From Novosphingobium colocasiae (lineage in GTDB: Bacteria; Pseudomonadota; Alphaproteobacteria; Sphingomonadales; Sphingomonadaceae): a stretch of DNA of 57,354 nt. Of this stretch, positions 36,387 through 45,013 are shown one piece after another. Where the stretch lies: positions 1-57,354 of the forward strand of contig NZ_BMZA01000016.1 in assembly GCF_014652555.1 (NCBI RefSeq), written 5' to 3'. The first letter of the stretch is position 1, and every line of letters begins with the position of its first letter. Position numbers and translations under genes: made by a program. The notes under the pieces are model-generated. The model did no database searches. It saw nothing but the letters and a program-made list of their open reading frames with translations, and was not told the DNA's origin.

Positions 36387-36832
36387 TCCGGCACCTCCAG
36401 CCCGGCCGCCTGCCAACGGCTGGCGACGCTTTGCGTGGTGGCGCTGAAATGGCGCGGCAGATCGCGCGTATCGAGCCACGCCTCATGCATGCTCTCGCAC
36501 CCTGCATGCGCGACGGGGCGGAACGCCTCCGGCCGATCGAAGCTGCCGAGGGTCAGATCCATATTTCCACTATCCTGCATAAACATGAAGCCCAGCGGCG
36601 TGCCGCAGGCGGAACAGAACGGTCGCCGGGCAATCGGCGAACTGGCGTACCAGTCCGGCTCCGTCACCCACGCGACCGCCCGCGTCGGCACTTGCACGAA
36701 GGTAGCGACGAACCCGCCGGTCGCGCGCTGACACATGCGGCAATGGCACAAGTACGCCTCGTCATGATCGAGCGCCACGGTATAGCGGATACGGCCGCAC
36801 TGGCAGCCGCCGGTGTGATCTACGGGGGTCAT
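36383..36832 (-). CDS. GFA-family (CENP-V/GFA domain) zinc protein
   Basis: A 149-residue protein of the family named after glutathione-dependent formaldehyde-activating enzyme. Zinc-binding cysteines appear as GGCQCGRIRY, CHCRMCQR and FCSACGTPLGF. Most members have no proven formaldehyde role. The start at 36832 (MTPVDHTGGC) has AGGA five bases upstream; a longer frame to 36853 is less likely. It overlaps the downstream hydrolase gene and follows the FitAB-type pair in the same direction. Confidence 0.88.
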   Translation of the reverse strand: MTPVDHTGGCQCGRIRYTVALDHDEAYLCHCRMCQRATGGFVATFVQVPTRAVAWVTEPDWYASSPIARRPFCSACGTPLGFMFMQDSGNMDLTLGSFDRPEAFRPVAHAGCESMHEAWLDTRDLPRHFSATTQSVASRWQAAGLEVPE

Positions 36833-36854
36833 ATCGGTCCTGACAACATACAAC

Positions 36855-37256
36855 TCAGATCAAGAGCGTTGCCAGCGAATGGTAGGGCGACTGTTCCAGT
36901 TTGCCTACGAATCTTCGATCGGCGGTGATCAGCCGATCGCCGTCCGCGAGTGCTGCGGCAACGTAAAGGCAGTCATAGACGGGATGATCCAGCTCCGTCG
37001 CGATCCGCAACGCGGTGGCCACCAGCTTTTCGGCGGGGCGCAGAGTGGCGAAAAGGCAAGGCATCTGCTCCAGCGCCTGGGTGACCGACTGCTCGTCGAG
37101 CGCCCCTGCCCGCCATGCCTTCCACAGGACATTGGCAACCTCGATCAGGATGAAATCCGGCGCACACAGATCGCTGCGCGCCAGCAGATCGATCGCGGCG
37201 GGGCTGTCGGCTTCGCGCAGGACCCACTTCACCGCGACGCTGGCGTCGATGATCAT
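36855..37256 (-). CDS. PIN-domain toxin (FitB/VapC-like)
   Basis: A 133-residue PIN nuclease with D4 in MIIDASVAVKWVL, the glutamate in LIEVANVLWKAW, and the acidic pairs in HPVYDCLYVAAALAD and LITADRRF. This is a complete active site. Its ATG overlaps the antitoxin stop by one base (TGATG), so expression is coupled. It is the second PIN toxin in the window and belongs to a different antitoxin class from the one at 9185. Confidence 0.88.
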   Translation of the reverse strand: MIIDASVAVKWVLREADSPAAIDLLARSDLCAPDFILIEVANVLWKAWRAGALDEQSVTQALEQMPCLFATLRPAEKLVATALRIATELDHPVYDCLYVAAALADGDRLITADRRFVGKLEQSPYHSLATLLI

Positions 37257-37495
37257 CAGCTGTTGTCCCGGTCCTCGCGCAGAAGGTCGAGACTGCTTCG
37301 CTCTAGCTTGCCCATATCGGCACCGGCGCGGATGGCATCCAGCGCCCGGATCGCATTGGCCCGCGCCTGATCGCTCACCGCCCGGGTGAGTTCCGCATGC
37401 AGTTCAGCCTGCAACGAGCGGCCGTTAGCATCCGCCCGGCGCTTCCACGCGGCAATAACGCTTTCATCAAGGTTGCGGATCAGCAACTGGCCCAT
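37256..37495 (-). CDS. FitA-like ribbon-helix-helix antitoxin
   Basis: A 79-residue antitoxin starting MGQLLIRNLDESVIAAWKRR, the N-terminal RHH DNA-binding strand and helix, followed by the NGRSLQAELHAELTRAV helix typical of FitA/VapB. The tail is acidic and probably neutralises the PIN toxin. No Shine-Dalgarno precedes the ATG; the promoter places the transcript start at the ATG itself, so translation is probably leaderless. A perfect 10-base palindrome six bases upstream is the likely autorepression operator. Confidence 0.85.
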   Translation of the reverse strand: MGQLLIRNLDESVIAAWKRRADANGRSLQAELHAELTRAVSDQARANAIRALDAIRAGADMGKLERSSLDLLREDRDNS

Positions 37496-37500
37496 AGGCA

Positions 37501-37530
37501 CATGATAGCACCATGCTATCATGGCCGCAA
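37501..37530 (-). promoter_or_regulatory. FitAB promoter with overlapping perfect operator
   Basis: On the minus strand the -35 is TTGCGG (37530-37525) and the -10 is TATCAT (37507-37502), 17 bases apart. CATGATAGCA-tgg-TGCTATCATG is a perfect 10-base inverted repeat (37501-37523) that covers the spacer and the -10. The start point predicted seven bases after the -10 is the A of the antitoxin ATG (37495). Confidence 0.75.
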
Positions 37531-37565
37531 CGGGTCTGCCGGTCCACTGGCAGTTTCTGAATTCT

Positions 37566-38264
37566 CTAAGCCAACGAGCCGTTGAACAGTCGGTTTTCAT
37601 TCACGAAAGCCGGGCGTCCGAAAATCCCGAACCGACTCAGGTGGGGTAAAAAAATCAGTCGGCCTGCCTTAGGAGATCGATAAAGCTGAGCCGAGACATT
37701 TCCCCAGCCCACCGGAACATTTGCCACCAGTTCGGCTTCAAACCACTCGACTATCAGTTCGCGGACATTTTTCAGCCCAAAACAGACTACAGCTTCTGGG
37801 TGGCCCAATTTACCCAATGTCCATCCGAGAAGAGAGTTTCCGAGTTCGATTGCAGCAGCAACGCTCGATTTCGGCATTTCCGTCCAAGAGGGACTTCTGA
37901 ATGGCACGAACTGAAATGAAAGAATTTCTTCGGGCAAGACATGGCTGTAATTTCGCGTGACCAAAAGCTGTATCTGACGCTGTAGTGGCGTGTAAGCTCC
38001 GTCTTTACCCCAGGGCTGGTCGAAATACGAATTCCTGACGGTCGGATCGGCACCGTCTTGGCTGAGGTGAGCATCTTCTGCCCAGCCACCGTCGGTCGTT
38101 CTACCTCCGCCGGGGTTTAGCCCAATGGTTACCAATTTCGGTTGCAACCGTGATTTCGACGGCCCGAAAATGTACGTCCACCCAAGTTGATGTCCGCCGG
38201 ACGCGTAAGCAGTGGAGATCAGCGCGACAACATCTTCAGATGTAGACGACGCACTGATCTCCAT
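37566..38264 (-). CDS. Hypothetical protein, possible uracil-DNA-glycosylase-like fold
   Basis: A 232-residue protein of no firm family. LVTIGLNPGGG (44-54) resembles motif 1 of the UDG superfamily (GxNPG), AVVCFGLKNV fits a buried strand, and FLPHLSRFG (H208) resembles the HPS-type motif near the C terminus. This reading is inference. Composition is AT-rich with rare codons compared with asd, suggesting acquisition. It starts five bases after the asd stop and uses AAGGGG inside the last asd codons as ribosome-binding site, so it is coupled to asd. Confidence 0.7.
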   Translation of the reverse strand: MEISASSTSEDVVALISTAYASGGHQLGWTYIFGPSKSRLQPKLVTIGLNPGGGRTTDGGWAEDAHLSQDGADPTVRNSYFDQPWGKDGAYTPLQRQIQLLVTRNYSHVLPEEILSFQFVPFRSPSWTEMPKSSVAAAIELGNSLLGWTLGKLGHPEAVVCFGLKNVRELIVEWFEAELVANVPVGWGNVSAQLYRSPKAGRLIFLPHLSRFGIFGRPAFVNENRLFNGSLA

Positions 38265-38269
38265 GTTCG

Positions 38270-39301
38270 TCACCCCTTCTTGAGATGACGCCGGCCGAGC
38301 AGTTCGGCGATCTGGACCGCGTTCAGCGCCGCGCCCTTGCGCAGGTTGTCCGAAACGCACCACAGCGCCAGGCCGTTGTCGATCGTCGGGTCCTCGCGCA
38401 CGCGGCTGACATAGGTCGCGCCATCGCCGACGCATTCGATCGGGGTGATGTACCCGCCGTTCTCGCGCTTATCGACCAGCATCACGCCCGGTGCCTCGCG
38501 CAGGATATCCTGCGCTTCGGTCGCCGAAAGCTCTTTCTCGAATTCGATGTTGAGCGATTCGGAGTGGCCGACGAACACCGGCACGCGCACGCAGGTCGCT
38601 TGCACCTTGATCTTGGGATCGAGGATCTTCTTGGTCTCGACCACCATCTTCCATTCTTCCTTGGTCGAACCATCGTCCAGGAACACGTCGATGTGGGGGA
38701 TGACGTTGAAGGCGATCTGCTTGGTGAACTTCTGCGGCTCGTTCATCTCGCCGACCGGCATGAAGATCGAGCGGGTCTGTTCGAACAGCTCGTCCATCCC
38801 CGCCTTGCCCGCGCCCGACACCGACTGATAGGTGGATACGATCACCCGCTTGATCTTCGCGCGATCGTGCAGCGGCTTGAGCGCGACGACCATCTGCGCG
38901 GTCGAGCAGTTGGGGTTGGCGATGATGTTGCGCGCGGTGTAGCCGTCGATCGCCTCGGGGTTCACCTCGGGCACGATCAGCGGCACGTCGGGTTCCATGC
39001 GATAGAGCGAAGAGTTGTCGATCACCACGCAGCCCTGCGATGCCGCCTTGGGCGCATAGATCGCGGTCGGGCCCGAACCGGCGGCGAACAGGGCGATGTC
39101 CCAGCCGGTGAAATCGAAATGCTCGATGTTCTTGACCTTGAGTTTCCTGCCGGACTCGCCGTACTCGATCTCCGTCCCGGTCGAACGCGGCGAAGCCACC
39201 GCTGCGATTTCGTCGCAGGGGAATTCGCGCTCAGCCAGGATGTTGAGCATTTCGCGGCCGACATTTCCGGTCGCGCCGACAACGGCAACCCGGTAACCCA
39301 T
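38270..39301 (-). CDS. asd: Aspartate-semialdehyde dehydrogenase
   Basis: It makes aspartate semialdehyde for lysine, diaminopimelate, methionine and threonine synthesis. In the 343-residue protein, N-terminal VAVVGATGNVGREML binds NADP, the catalytic cysteine is C132 in ANPNCSTAQ, and VSTYQSVSGAGK and RVPVFVGHSESLN complete the active site. AAGGA precedes the ATG by eight bases. The acquired UDG-like gene follows its stop directly. Confidence 0.95.
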   Translation of the reverse strand: MGYRVAVVGATGNVGREMLNILAEREFPCDEIAAVASPRSTGTEIEYGESGRKLKVKNIEHFDFTGWDIALFAAGSGPTAIYAPKAASQGCVVIDNSSLYRMEPDVPLIVPEVNPEAIDGYTARNIIANPNCSTAQMVVALKPLHDRAKIKRVIVSTYQSVSGAGKAGMDELFEQTRSIFMPVGEMNEPQKFTKQIAFNVIPHIDVFLDDGSTKEEWKMVVETKKILDPKIKVQATCVRVPVFVGHSESLNIEFEKELSATEAQDILREAPGVMLVDKRENGGYITPIECVGDGATYVSRVREDPTIDNGLALWCVSDNLRKGAALNAVQIAELLGRRHLKKG

Positions 39302-39471
39302 TTCAAGATCCTTCTAGCAAGTCCGGCACGGCCCATCGCATGTGCGGACGCGGCGCGTTACAAGGCGGGGAAGCGATAGGCAAGTGCCCAAGAAACCTGA
39401 CCTTTCGCTCAGGTTTCGTCGGGAGAGTGAACGCATATCGAAGCGACCCATGCGCGGCCTATCCCCTCCGC

Positions 39472-39566
39472 TTCGTCTTTGCGAGCGACCGAAGGTCGCG
39501 TGGCAATCCAGAGCGGCTTGCCCCGCCCTGGATTGCTTCACCCGCTTCGCGGGTTCGCAATGACGA
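39472..39566. repeat. Palindromic intergenic repeat (family A), copy 3
   Basis: A 95-base element nearly identical to the copy at 33581-33674: it starts TTCGTCTTTGCGAGCGACC, has central GAGCGG and CCGCCCTGGATTGCTTCACC, and ends GGTTCGCAATGACGA. It lies 23 bases beyond the lon stop, between lon and the divergent asd promoter region. The rest of the 287-base gap shows nothing else. Confidence 0.85.
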
Positions 39567-39589
39567 CTGAAGGCCGGGCCCCCGCCCCG

Positions 39590-41989
39590 TCAGTGCGCGG
39601 TGGCACCCGTCCCCGGTGCCGGCGGGGCCGGAGCCGCCGCCAGATCATCAGCCTCGGACCACTCGATCGCTTTGACCGGCTCGGTCAGCGCCAGCGACAG
39701 TACTTCGTCGACGTGACTCACGGGAACGATTTCAAGGCCCTGCTTCACGTTCTCGGGAATCTCTGCGAGGTCCTTGCGGTTCTCTTCGGGGATCAGCACG
39801 AGGGTGATGCCGCCGCGCAATGCCGCCAGCAGCTTTTCCTTGAGGCCACCGATCGGCAGCACCCGGCCGCGCAGGGTCACCTCGCCGGTCATCGCCACGT
39901 CCTTGCGCACGGGAATACCGGTGAGCGTGGAGACGATCGAGGTGACCATGCCGATGCCCGCCGACGGCCCATCCTTGGGCACCGCGCCTTCGGGCAGGTG
40001 GATATGGATGTCCTTCTTGCCGAAGATCGACGGCTTGATGCCATAGGCAGGGCTGCGCGCCTTGACGAAGCTGAAGGCGGTCTGGATCGATTCGGTCATC
40101 ACCTCGCCCAGCTTGCCGGTAGCCTTGATCTGGCCCTTGCCCGGCACGGTGACGCTTTCGATGGTCAGCAGTTCACCGCCAACCTCGGTCCACGCCAGCC
40201 CGGTCACCGCGCCCACCTGATGCTCGTCCTCGCCTATCCCGTGGCGGAAACGGCGGACACCGGCAAAATCAGCCAGGTTTTCCGGGGTGATGACCACCTC
40301 GGTCGCCTTGCCTTCCAGGATCTGGCGCAGCGACTTGCGCGCCAGCTTGGCCACTTCGCGCTCCAGCGTGCGCACGCCGGCTTCGCGGGTGTAATAGCGG
40401 ATCAGGTCGCGCAAGGCCTCCTGGGTGAGCGTGAATTCGCCCTTCTTGAGGCCGTGGGCCTTCACCTGCTTGCCGATGAGATGCCTCTCGGCAATCTCGA
40501 CCTTTTCGTCCTCGGTATAACCTTCGAGGCGGATGATCTCCATGCGATCAAGCAGCGGCTGCGGCAGGTTGAGGCTGTTCGCGGTGCACACGAACATCAC
40601 GTCCGAAAGATCGATATCGAGTTCGAGATAGTGGTCCTGGAACTTGGCGTTCTGTTCCGGGTCCAGCACTTCGAGCAGGGCCGAGGCCGGATCGCCGCGG
40701 AAATCCTGGCCTAGCTTGTCGATCTCATCGAGCAGAAACAGCGGGTTTGACTTGCCCGCCTTGCGCAGGTTGGTCACGATCTTGCCCGGCAGCGAGCCGA
40801 TATAGGTGCGCCGATGGCCCCGGATCTCGGCCTCGTCGCGCACACCGCCCAGCGACTGGCGAACGAATTCGCGCCCCGTCGCCTTGGCGATCGACTTGCC
40901 CAGCGATGTCTTGCCCACGCCCGGTGGGCCGACGAGACACAGGATCGGCCCCTTCAGCTTGTTGGTGCGCGCCTGGACCGCCAGATATTCGATGATCCGG
41001 TCCTTGACCTTGTCGAGCGCGTAATGATCGGAATCGAGGATTTTCTGCGCTTCCGAAATGTCGCGCTTGAGCTTGGAGCGCTTGCCCCACGGCAGGCCCA
41101 GCAGCACGTCGAGATAATTGCGGATGACCGTCGCCTCGGCGCTCATCGGCTGCATCGACTTGAGCTTTTTCAGCTCTGCAGTCGCCTTTTCGCGCGCTTC
41201 CACGGACAGACGGGTCTTTTCGATCCGCTCCGCCAGTTCCTGAATTTCGTTCGCTTCCTCACCGTCGCCGCCACCCAGTTCCGACTGGATCGCCTTGAGC
41301 TGTTCGTTGAGGTAATATTCGCGCTGGGTCTTCTCCATCTGGCGCTTCACGCGGCCACGGATCTTGCGCTCCACCTGGAGCACGCCGAGTTCGCCTTCCA
41401 TGAACGAATAGACCATCTCCAGCCGCCGCATCGGATCGGCTTCGGAGAGCACCGCCTGCTTGTCTGACACCTTGGCGGAAAGCTGCGCCGCCACCGTATC
41501 GGCCAGCTTGGCCGCCTCCTCGATATCGGACAACTGCTCGCCGGCGTCCTGGCTCAGCTTCTTGTTGAGCTTGGCGTATTCGTTGAACTGATCGACCACC
41601 GAGCGCATCATCGCGGCCACTTCGTTGCCGCTCGCCTCTACCGGCGCGATCCGCTCGATCGTGGCGACCAGCATCTCGCCCTCGGGGCCCTTGTCGCCGC
41701 GCAGCGCGGTCAGCCGCGCACGCTCCTGCCCTTCGACCAGCACGCGCACGGTGCCATCGGGCAGCTTGAGCAGTTGCAGGACGCTGGCGATCACGCCGGT
41801 ATCATAAAGGTCGTCGCGATCGGGATCGTCGCAGCCCGGATCGAGCTGGGCGAGCAGGAAAATGTCCTTCTCCCCCGCCATCGCCGCTTCCAGCGCCGCC
41901 ACCGATTTTTCCCGCCCGACAAACAGCGGGACGACCATGCCGGGGAACACGACGATGTCGCGCAAGGGAAGAAGCGGTAGCTGATTCAC
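39590..41989 (-). CDS. lon: ATP-dependent Lon protease
   Basis: A 799-residue cytosolic AAA+ protease that degrades misfolded and regulatory proteins, including antitoxins in many bacteria. It has the N-terminal LON domain ([15 protein letters not shown]), a coiled coil, Walker [24 protein letters not shown], and the Ser-Lys dyad at S676 in KDGPSAG and K719 in GGLKEKLL. The C-terminal tail is Ala/Pro-rich. The start is uncertain: GTG at 41989 gives the usual [11 protein letters not shown] and has GGA seven bases upstream, while TTG at 41995 is also in frame. Confidence 0.96.
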   Translation of the reverse strand: MNQLPLLPLRDIVVFPGMVVPLFVGREKSVAALEAAMAGEKDIFLLAQLDPGCDDPDRDDLYDTGVIASVLQLLKLPDGTVRVLVEGQERARLTALRGDKGPEGEMLVATIERIAPVEASGNEVAAMMRSVVDQFNEYAKLNKKLSQDAGEQLSDIEEAAKLADTVAAQLSAKVSDKQAVLSEADPMRRLEMVYSFMEGELGVLQVERKIRGRVKRQMEKTQREYYLNEQLKAIQSELGGGDGEEANEIQELAERIEKTRLSVEAREKATAELKKLKSMQPMSAEATVIRNYLDVLLGLPWGKRSKLKRDISEAQKILDSDHYALDKVKDRIIEYLAVQARTNKLKGPILCLVGPPGVGKTSLGKSIAKATGREFVRQSLGGVRDEAEIRGHRRTYIGSLPGKIVTNLRKAGKSNPLFLLDEIDKLGQDFRGDPASALLEVLDPEQNAKFQDHYLELDIDLSDVMFVCTANSLNLPQPLLDRMEIIRLEGYTEDEKVEIAERHLIGKQVKAHGLKKGEFTLTQEALRDLIRYYTREAGVRTLEREVAKLARKSLRQILEGKATEVVITPENLADFAGVRRFRHGIGEDEHQVGAVTGLAWTEVGGELLTIESVTVPGKGQIKATGKLGEVMTESIQTAFSFVKARSPAYGIKPSIFGKKDIHIHLPEGAVPKDGPSAGIGMVTSIVSTLTGIPVRKDVAMTGEVTLRGRVLPIGGLKEKLLAALRGGITLVLIPEENRKDLAEIPENVKQGLEIVPVSHVDEVLSLALTEPVKAIEWSEADDLAAAPAPPAPGTGATAH

Positions 41990-42161
41990 AGGCAATTCCA
42001 GTCCAAGACGTGCGGGCCCCGGTTATGGTCACCAGGCTCGCCACAGTCCGGGTGATATGGGGTCTCGGCTTTGGGGCGCAATGGATAACGCATCAAAGCC
42101 TGTGGAAGCGGTGGACGGCAACTCCGTTTTTGCCCTTATCGACCGCCACCGGATCGCCCGA

Positions 42162-42503
42162 TCAGAACGGCATCTTGAAGCCGGGTGGCAGGCCCAAGCC
42201 CTGCTGCGCCTTGGCCATCTCCTCACCGGCGACCGAATCCGCCTTGACCCGCGCATCGTTGTACGCCGCGGCGACGAGGTCTTCGAGCATCTGCTTTTCG
42301 GAAATCTGCATCAGGCTGTCGTCGATCGAAACGCCGATCACCCGGCCCTTGGCCGAACAGCGGATCTTGACCAGCCCGCCGCCGGACAGCCCTTCGACTT
42401 CCAGCTTGTCGAGCTTGCCCTGGGTCTCGTTCATCTGCTTCTGAATGGTCTCGGCAGCCTGCTGGGCGGCCTGGATCATCTCTTCCATCGACTTCATCTT
42501 CAT
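42162..42503 (-). CDS. YbaB/EbfC nucleoid-associated protein
   Basis: A 113-residue DNA-binding protein with the family pattern: long N-terminal helix (MEEMIQAAQQAAETIQKQMNE), the strand LDKLEVEGLSGGGLVKIRCSAKGRVIGVSID and C-terminal LPPGFKMPF. It overlaps the dnaX stop by four bases; a second ATG at 42497 has better ribosome-binding spacing. In most genomes recR follows; here recR is elsewhere (21666). Confidence 0.93.
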   Translation of the reverse strand: MKMKSMEEMIQAAQQAAETIQKQMNETQGKLDKLEVEGLSGGGLVKIRCSAKGRVIGVSIDDSLMQISEKQMLEDLVAAAYNDARVKADSVAGEEMAKAQQGLGLPPGFKMPF

Positions 42504-44425
42504 TGTCTCCAGTTGCGGCGAGCGCCCCCGCCGACAGCGGCGGCACGCTCATCCTCGATCAGTTCGGCCTCGGGAAAGGCCTCCAGCGCAGCCTTGACCA
42601 GCGGCGCGGCTCGCACTGCGTCGACTTCGGCGGCCTTGCGCGCATCGTCGCGCTCCACCAGCGTCGGCGCACCTTCGGCGGCGACCCGTTCGACCTGCCA
42701 GCGCTCACCGGTAGCGTGGTTGAGCCCGTCGCGCAGCAGCGGCGATATGTCTTCGCGAAAGGCCGGCGGCTGGGCGAAGCGCAGCAGCCCCGGTTCCAGT
42801 TCCACCACCCGCACCTGCATCCGCATGGTGGTGCCGATGGTCATCGCCGAAGGGTGGCCGGAGTGCTCGACATCGACAACGAGCTGTTCCCAATCGAGCC
42901 GGCGGGCCATCGCCACGGGCTGCCCGCCCGCCCCGCCACCCGGCGCGGGCCCGGCCAAGGCGGCGCTCGCGGCAAGATCTTGCAGCTTCTTCACCAGCGC
43001 GCCGGGATCGGGCATGTCGCTGGCGTGCATGATCCGCAGCAGCGCCATCTGTGCCGCCACCAGCGGATCGGGCGCGGACTTCACCTCTTCGAAACCCTTC
43101 AGCAGAAGCTGCCACAGGCGGTGGACCTGCCCGGCGGACATCGCCTTGGCCCATCCTTCGATCGCCGCCCGCTCCTCAGAGGATGCGGCATCAGGCAGTT
43201 CGCCGGCCACTTGCGCCACGGCGATGCGGTGGGCCAGTTCCATCTGCCCGCGCATGATCGCCACCGGCTCCACCCCCAGCGCGAACTGCTGCGCGACGAG
43301 TTCCAGCAGCACCGCCCCCTCTCCCGCCAGCACGGCATCGAGCAGCCGGCGCTGCGCGCCTTTGTCCGACAGGCCGAGCATGTCGCGCACCGTCTCGGCG
43401 CTGACCCGCGCGCCGTCGTGGCCGGCGTCAAGATCGGCGTGGGCAATCGCCTGATCCAGGATCGACAGACCATCGCGCACCGACCCTTCGGCGGCGGCGG
43501 CCACCATCGCCAGCGCCTCGGCATCGGCGGCCACGCCCTCGGCGGTGCAGACCCGGGCGAAATGTTCGGCCAGCATCGGCGCGGGGATGCGCCGCAGATC
43601 GAACCGCTGGCAGCGCGACAGGACGGTGACCGGCAGCTTGTCCACCTCGGTCGTCGCGAAGAGGAACTTCACATGCGCCGGCGGTTCCTCAAGAGTCTTG
43701 AGCAAGGCATTGAAGGCATTGCGCGAAAGCATGTGCACTTCGTCGATGATGTAGATCTTGTAGCGCGCCGAAACGGCGGCATAGCGCACCGCCTCGATGA
43801 TCTCGCGCACGTCGTCGACGCCGGTGTGGCTGGCGGCGTCCATCTCGATCACGTCGATGTGCCGGCCCTCGGCGATGGCGACGCAAGGCTCGCAGTGTCC
43901 GCAAGGATCGATCGTCGGCCCGCCCTTGCCATCGGCACCGATGCAGTTGAGCGCCTTGGCGATCAGCCGCGCGGTGCTGGTCTTGCCGACCCCGCGCACC
44001 CCGGTCATCAGGAAGGCATGGGCCAGCCGCTCGCGCCGGATCGCGTTGGCCAGCGTGGTGACCATCGCTTCCTGGCCGATCAGCTCGGCGAAAGTCTGCG
44101 GGCGATACTTGCGGGCCAGCACGCGATAGGGCTGCGCTGCGGGGGCAGCGGCAGGCCGTGCGGATGCGGGCGGAGTCAGATCGACCGGCGCGCGTTCTTC
44201 GACGACTTTCGCAGGGGGCGCTGGCTCGGCCGTACCGAACATGCTGCCCTGCCCCGCCGCTTCCATCTCCGCCGCCGCAGGGCGAACTTCCGCCGGAGCG
44301 GGCTCGCCGAACATCGAGGCCTGGCCGGCAGCCTCAAGCTCGGCGGCGCTGGCCTTGTCTTCCGGCTTGTCCTCATCCTCGTTCCAGGGTGGGGTATCGC
44401 CGAACATGTCTGGGGAATCGCTCAT
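42500..44425 (-). CDS. dnaX: DNA polymerase III subunits gamma/tau
   Basis: The clamp-loader ATPase and replisome organiser. Residues about 98-460 are the AAA+ core: Walker A GVRGVGKTS (142-150), zinc module C161/C175/C178/C181, and YIIDEVHMLSRNAFNALLKTLEEPP. The C-terminal half is the tau-like domain. An N-terminal extension of about 95 residues, absent from E. coli DnaX, holds a duplicated segment with QASMF (35-39) and QGSMF (59-63), plus SPDMF (4-8); QxxMF resembles the beta-clamp-binding pentapeptide. It is cotranscribed with ybaB. Confidence 0.95.
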   Translation of the reverse strand: MSDSPDMFGDTPPWNEDEDKPEDKASAAELEAAGQASMFGEPAPAEVRPAAAEMEAAGQGSMFGTAEPAPPAKVVEERAPVDLTPPASARPAAAPAAQPYRVLARKYRPQTFAELIGQEAMVTTLANAIRRERLAHAFLMTGVRGVGKTSTARLIAKALNCIGADGKGGPTIDPCGHCEPCVAIAEGRHIDVIEMDAASHTGVDDVREIIEAVRYAAVSARYKIYIIDEVHMLSRNAFNALLKTLEEPPAHVKFLFATTEVDKLPVTVLSRCQRFDLRRIPAPMLAEHFARVCTAEGVAADAEALAMVAAAAEGSVRDGLSILDQAIAHADLDAGHDGARVSAETVRDMLGLSDKGAQRRLLDAVLAGEGAVLLELVAQQFALGVEPVAIMRGQMELAHRIAVAQVAGELPDAASSEERAAIEGWAKAMSAGQVHRLWQLLLKGFEEVKSAPDPLVAAQMALLRIMHASDMPDPGALVKKLQDLAASAALAGPAPGGGAGGQPVAMARRLDWEQLVVDVEHSGHPSAMTIGTTMRMQVRVVELEPGLLRFAQPPAFREDISPLLRDGLNHATGERWQVERVAAEGAPTLVERDDARKAAEVDAVRAAPLVKAALEAFPEAELIEDERAAAVGGGARRNWRQ

Positions 44426-44548
44426 CTGGGCGGCAATTTAGGGGCTGGTTGCCGGCTTGTCAGGGAAAAAGGCTCCACAGGCCCGACTTGCCGCGTGCTT
44501 GGCTGATCGGCTTGGCAAAACCGGGCGAGGACGCTTTTGTGGAGGGGT

Positions 44549-44645
44549 AAAAAGGAGCCGGCCGACCCGCCGCAACCCGTTGTGGCTGCTTCCTTCCGGA
44601 CCTGACCAGGTTGGCGGACGCAAACGTCCGACCGACTCCCGGCGG
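44549..44645 (-). ncRNA. ffs: Signal recognition particle RNA (4.5S-type)
   Basis: The minus strand carries ACCTGGTCAGGTCCGGAAGG followed by AAGCAGCC, the conserved SRP domain IV that binds Ffh; the GGAAGGAAGCAGC core is at 44597-44585. The 5' GGGAGUCGGUCGG and the 3' UCGGCCGGCUCC pair as the basal stem, followed by a run of five U at 44553-44549 that serves as terminator. About 95 nucleotides, the short bacterial form. It lies upstream of dnaX in the same direction; the ends are estimated from the stem. Confidence 0.92.
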
Positions 44646-44689
44646 CGCATATGGCGGCACTTCGGGCCCAAAGCAAGCCCGTTGAGAAT

Positions 44690-44968
44690 TTACCGGAAGT
44701 TGTCGGCGTAAGCCTGAAGCTTGAGGCGGCGCGGCGGAGTGCCGTGCACTTCGGTCTCGATGCCGTAGCGATCGGCATAGGCCTTCGCTTCATCAACGGT
44801 CGGGAACTTGAGCACCACCTGCTGCTGGGTGTCGCCGGAACCGGCCCAGCCCATCAGCGGATCGGGCCGCTTCGCCTCGGCCGGCGCGAATTCAAGGATC
44901 CACTGACCGAGCAGCGCCTTACCGGACTGCATGGCGTTCTTCGGGCGCTGATAGATGCGTGCACTCAT
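44690..44968 (-). CDS. NADH dehydrogenase accessory subunit, NDUFS4-like
   Basis: A 92-residue protein of the ETC complex I subunit family, the bacterial homologue of mitochondrial NDUFS4 found mainly in alphaproteobacteria. It has the pattern ARIYQRPKNAMQSGKA, W-x-LEF, PLMGWAGSGDTQQQVVLKFPTVDEAKAYADRYG and a basic C terminus. It supports assembly or stability of complex I. The nuo operon is not in the window, so it is encoded apart from its complex. Confidence 0.9.
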   Translation of the reverse strand: MSARIYQRPKNAMQSGKALLGQWILEFAPAEAKRPDPLMGWAGSGDTQQQVVLKFPTVDEAKAYADRYGIETEVHGTPPRRLKLQAYADNFR

Positions 44969-45013
44969 GAGCCAGCGCTTTGCCCCCGAATCACGCCCAA
45001 AAGCAAGCGGGAA

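Noticed and set aside
42055..42062. CCCCATAT upstream of lon, like a heat-shock sigma-32 -10
   Set aside because: No CTTG-type -35 is found at the required distance, so the match is not sufficient.
42503..44506. A 667-residue open frame antisense to dnaX
   Set aside because: Shadow of dnaX; composition rich in Arg, Gly, His and Gln with no motif.
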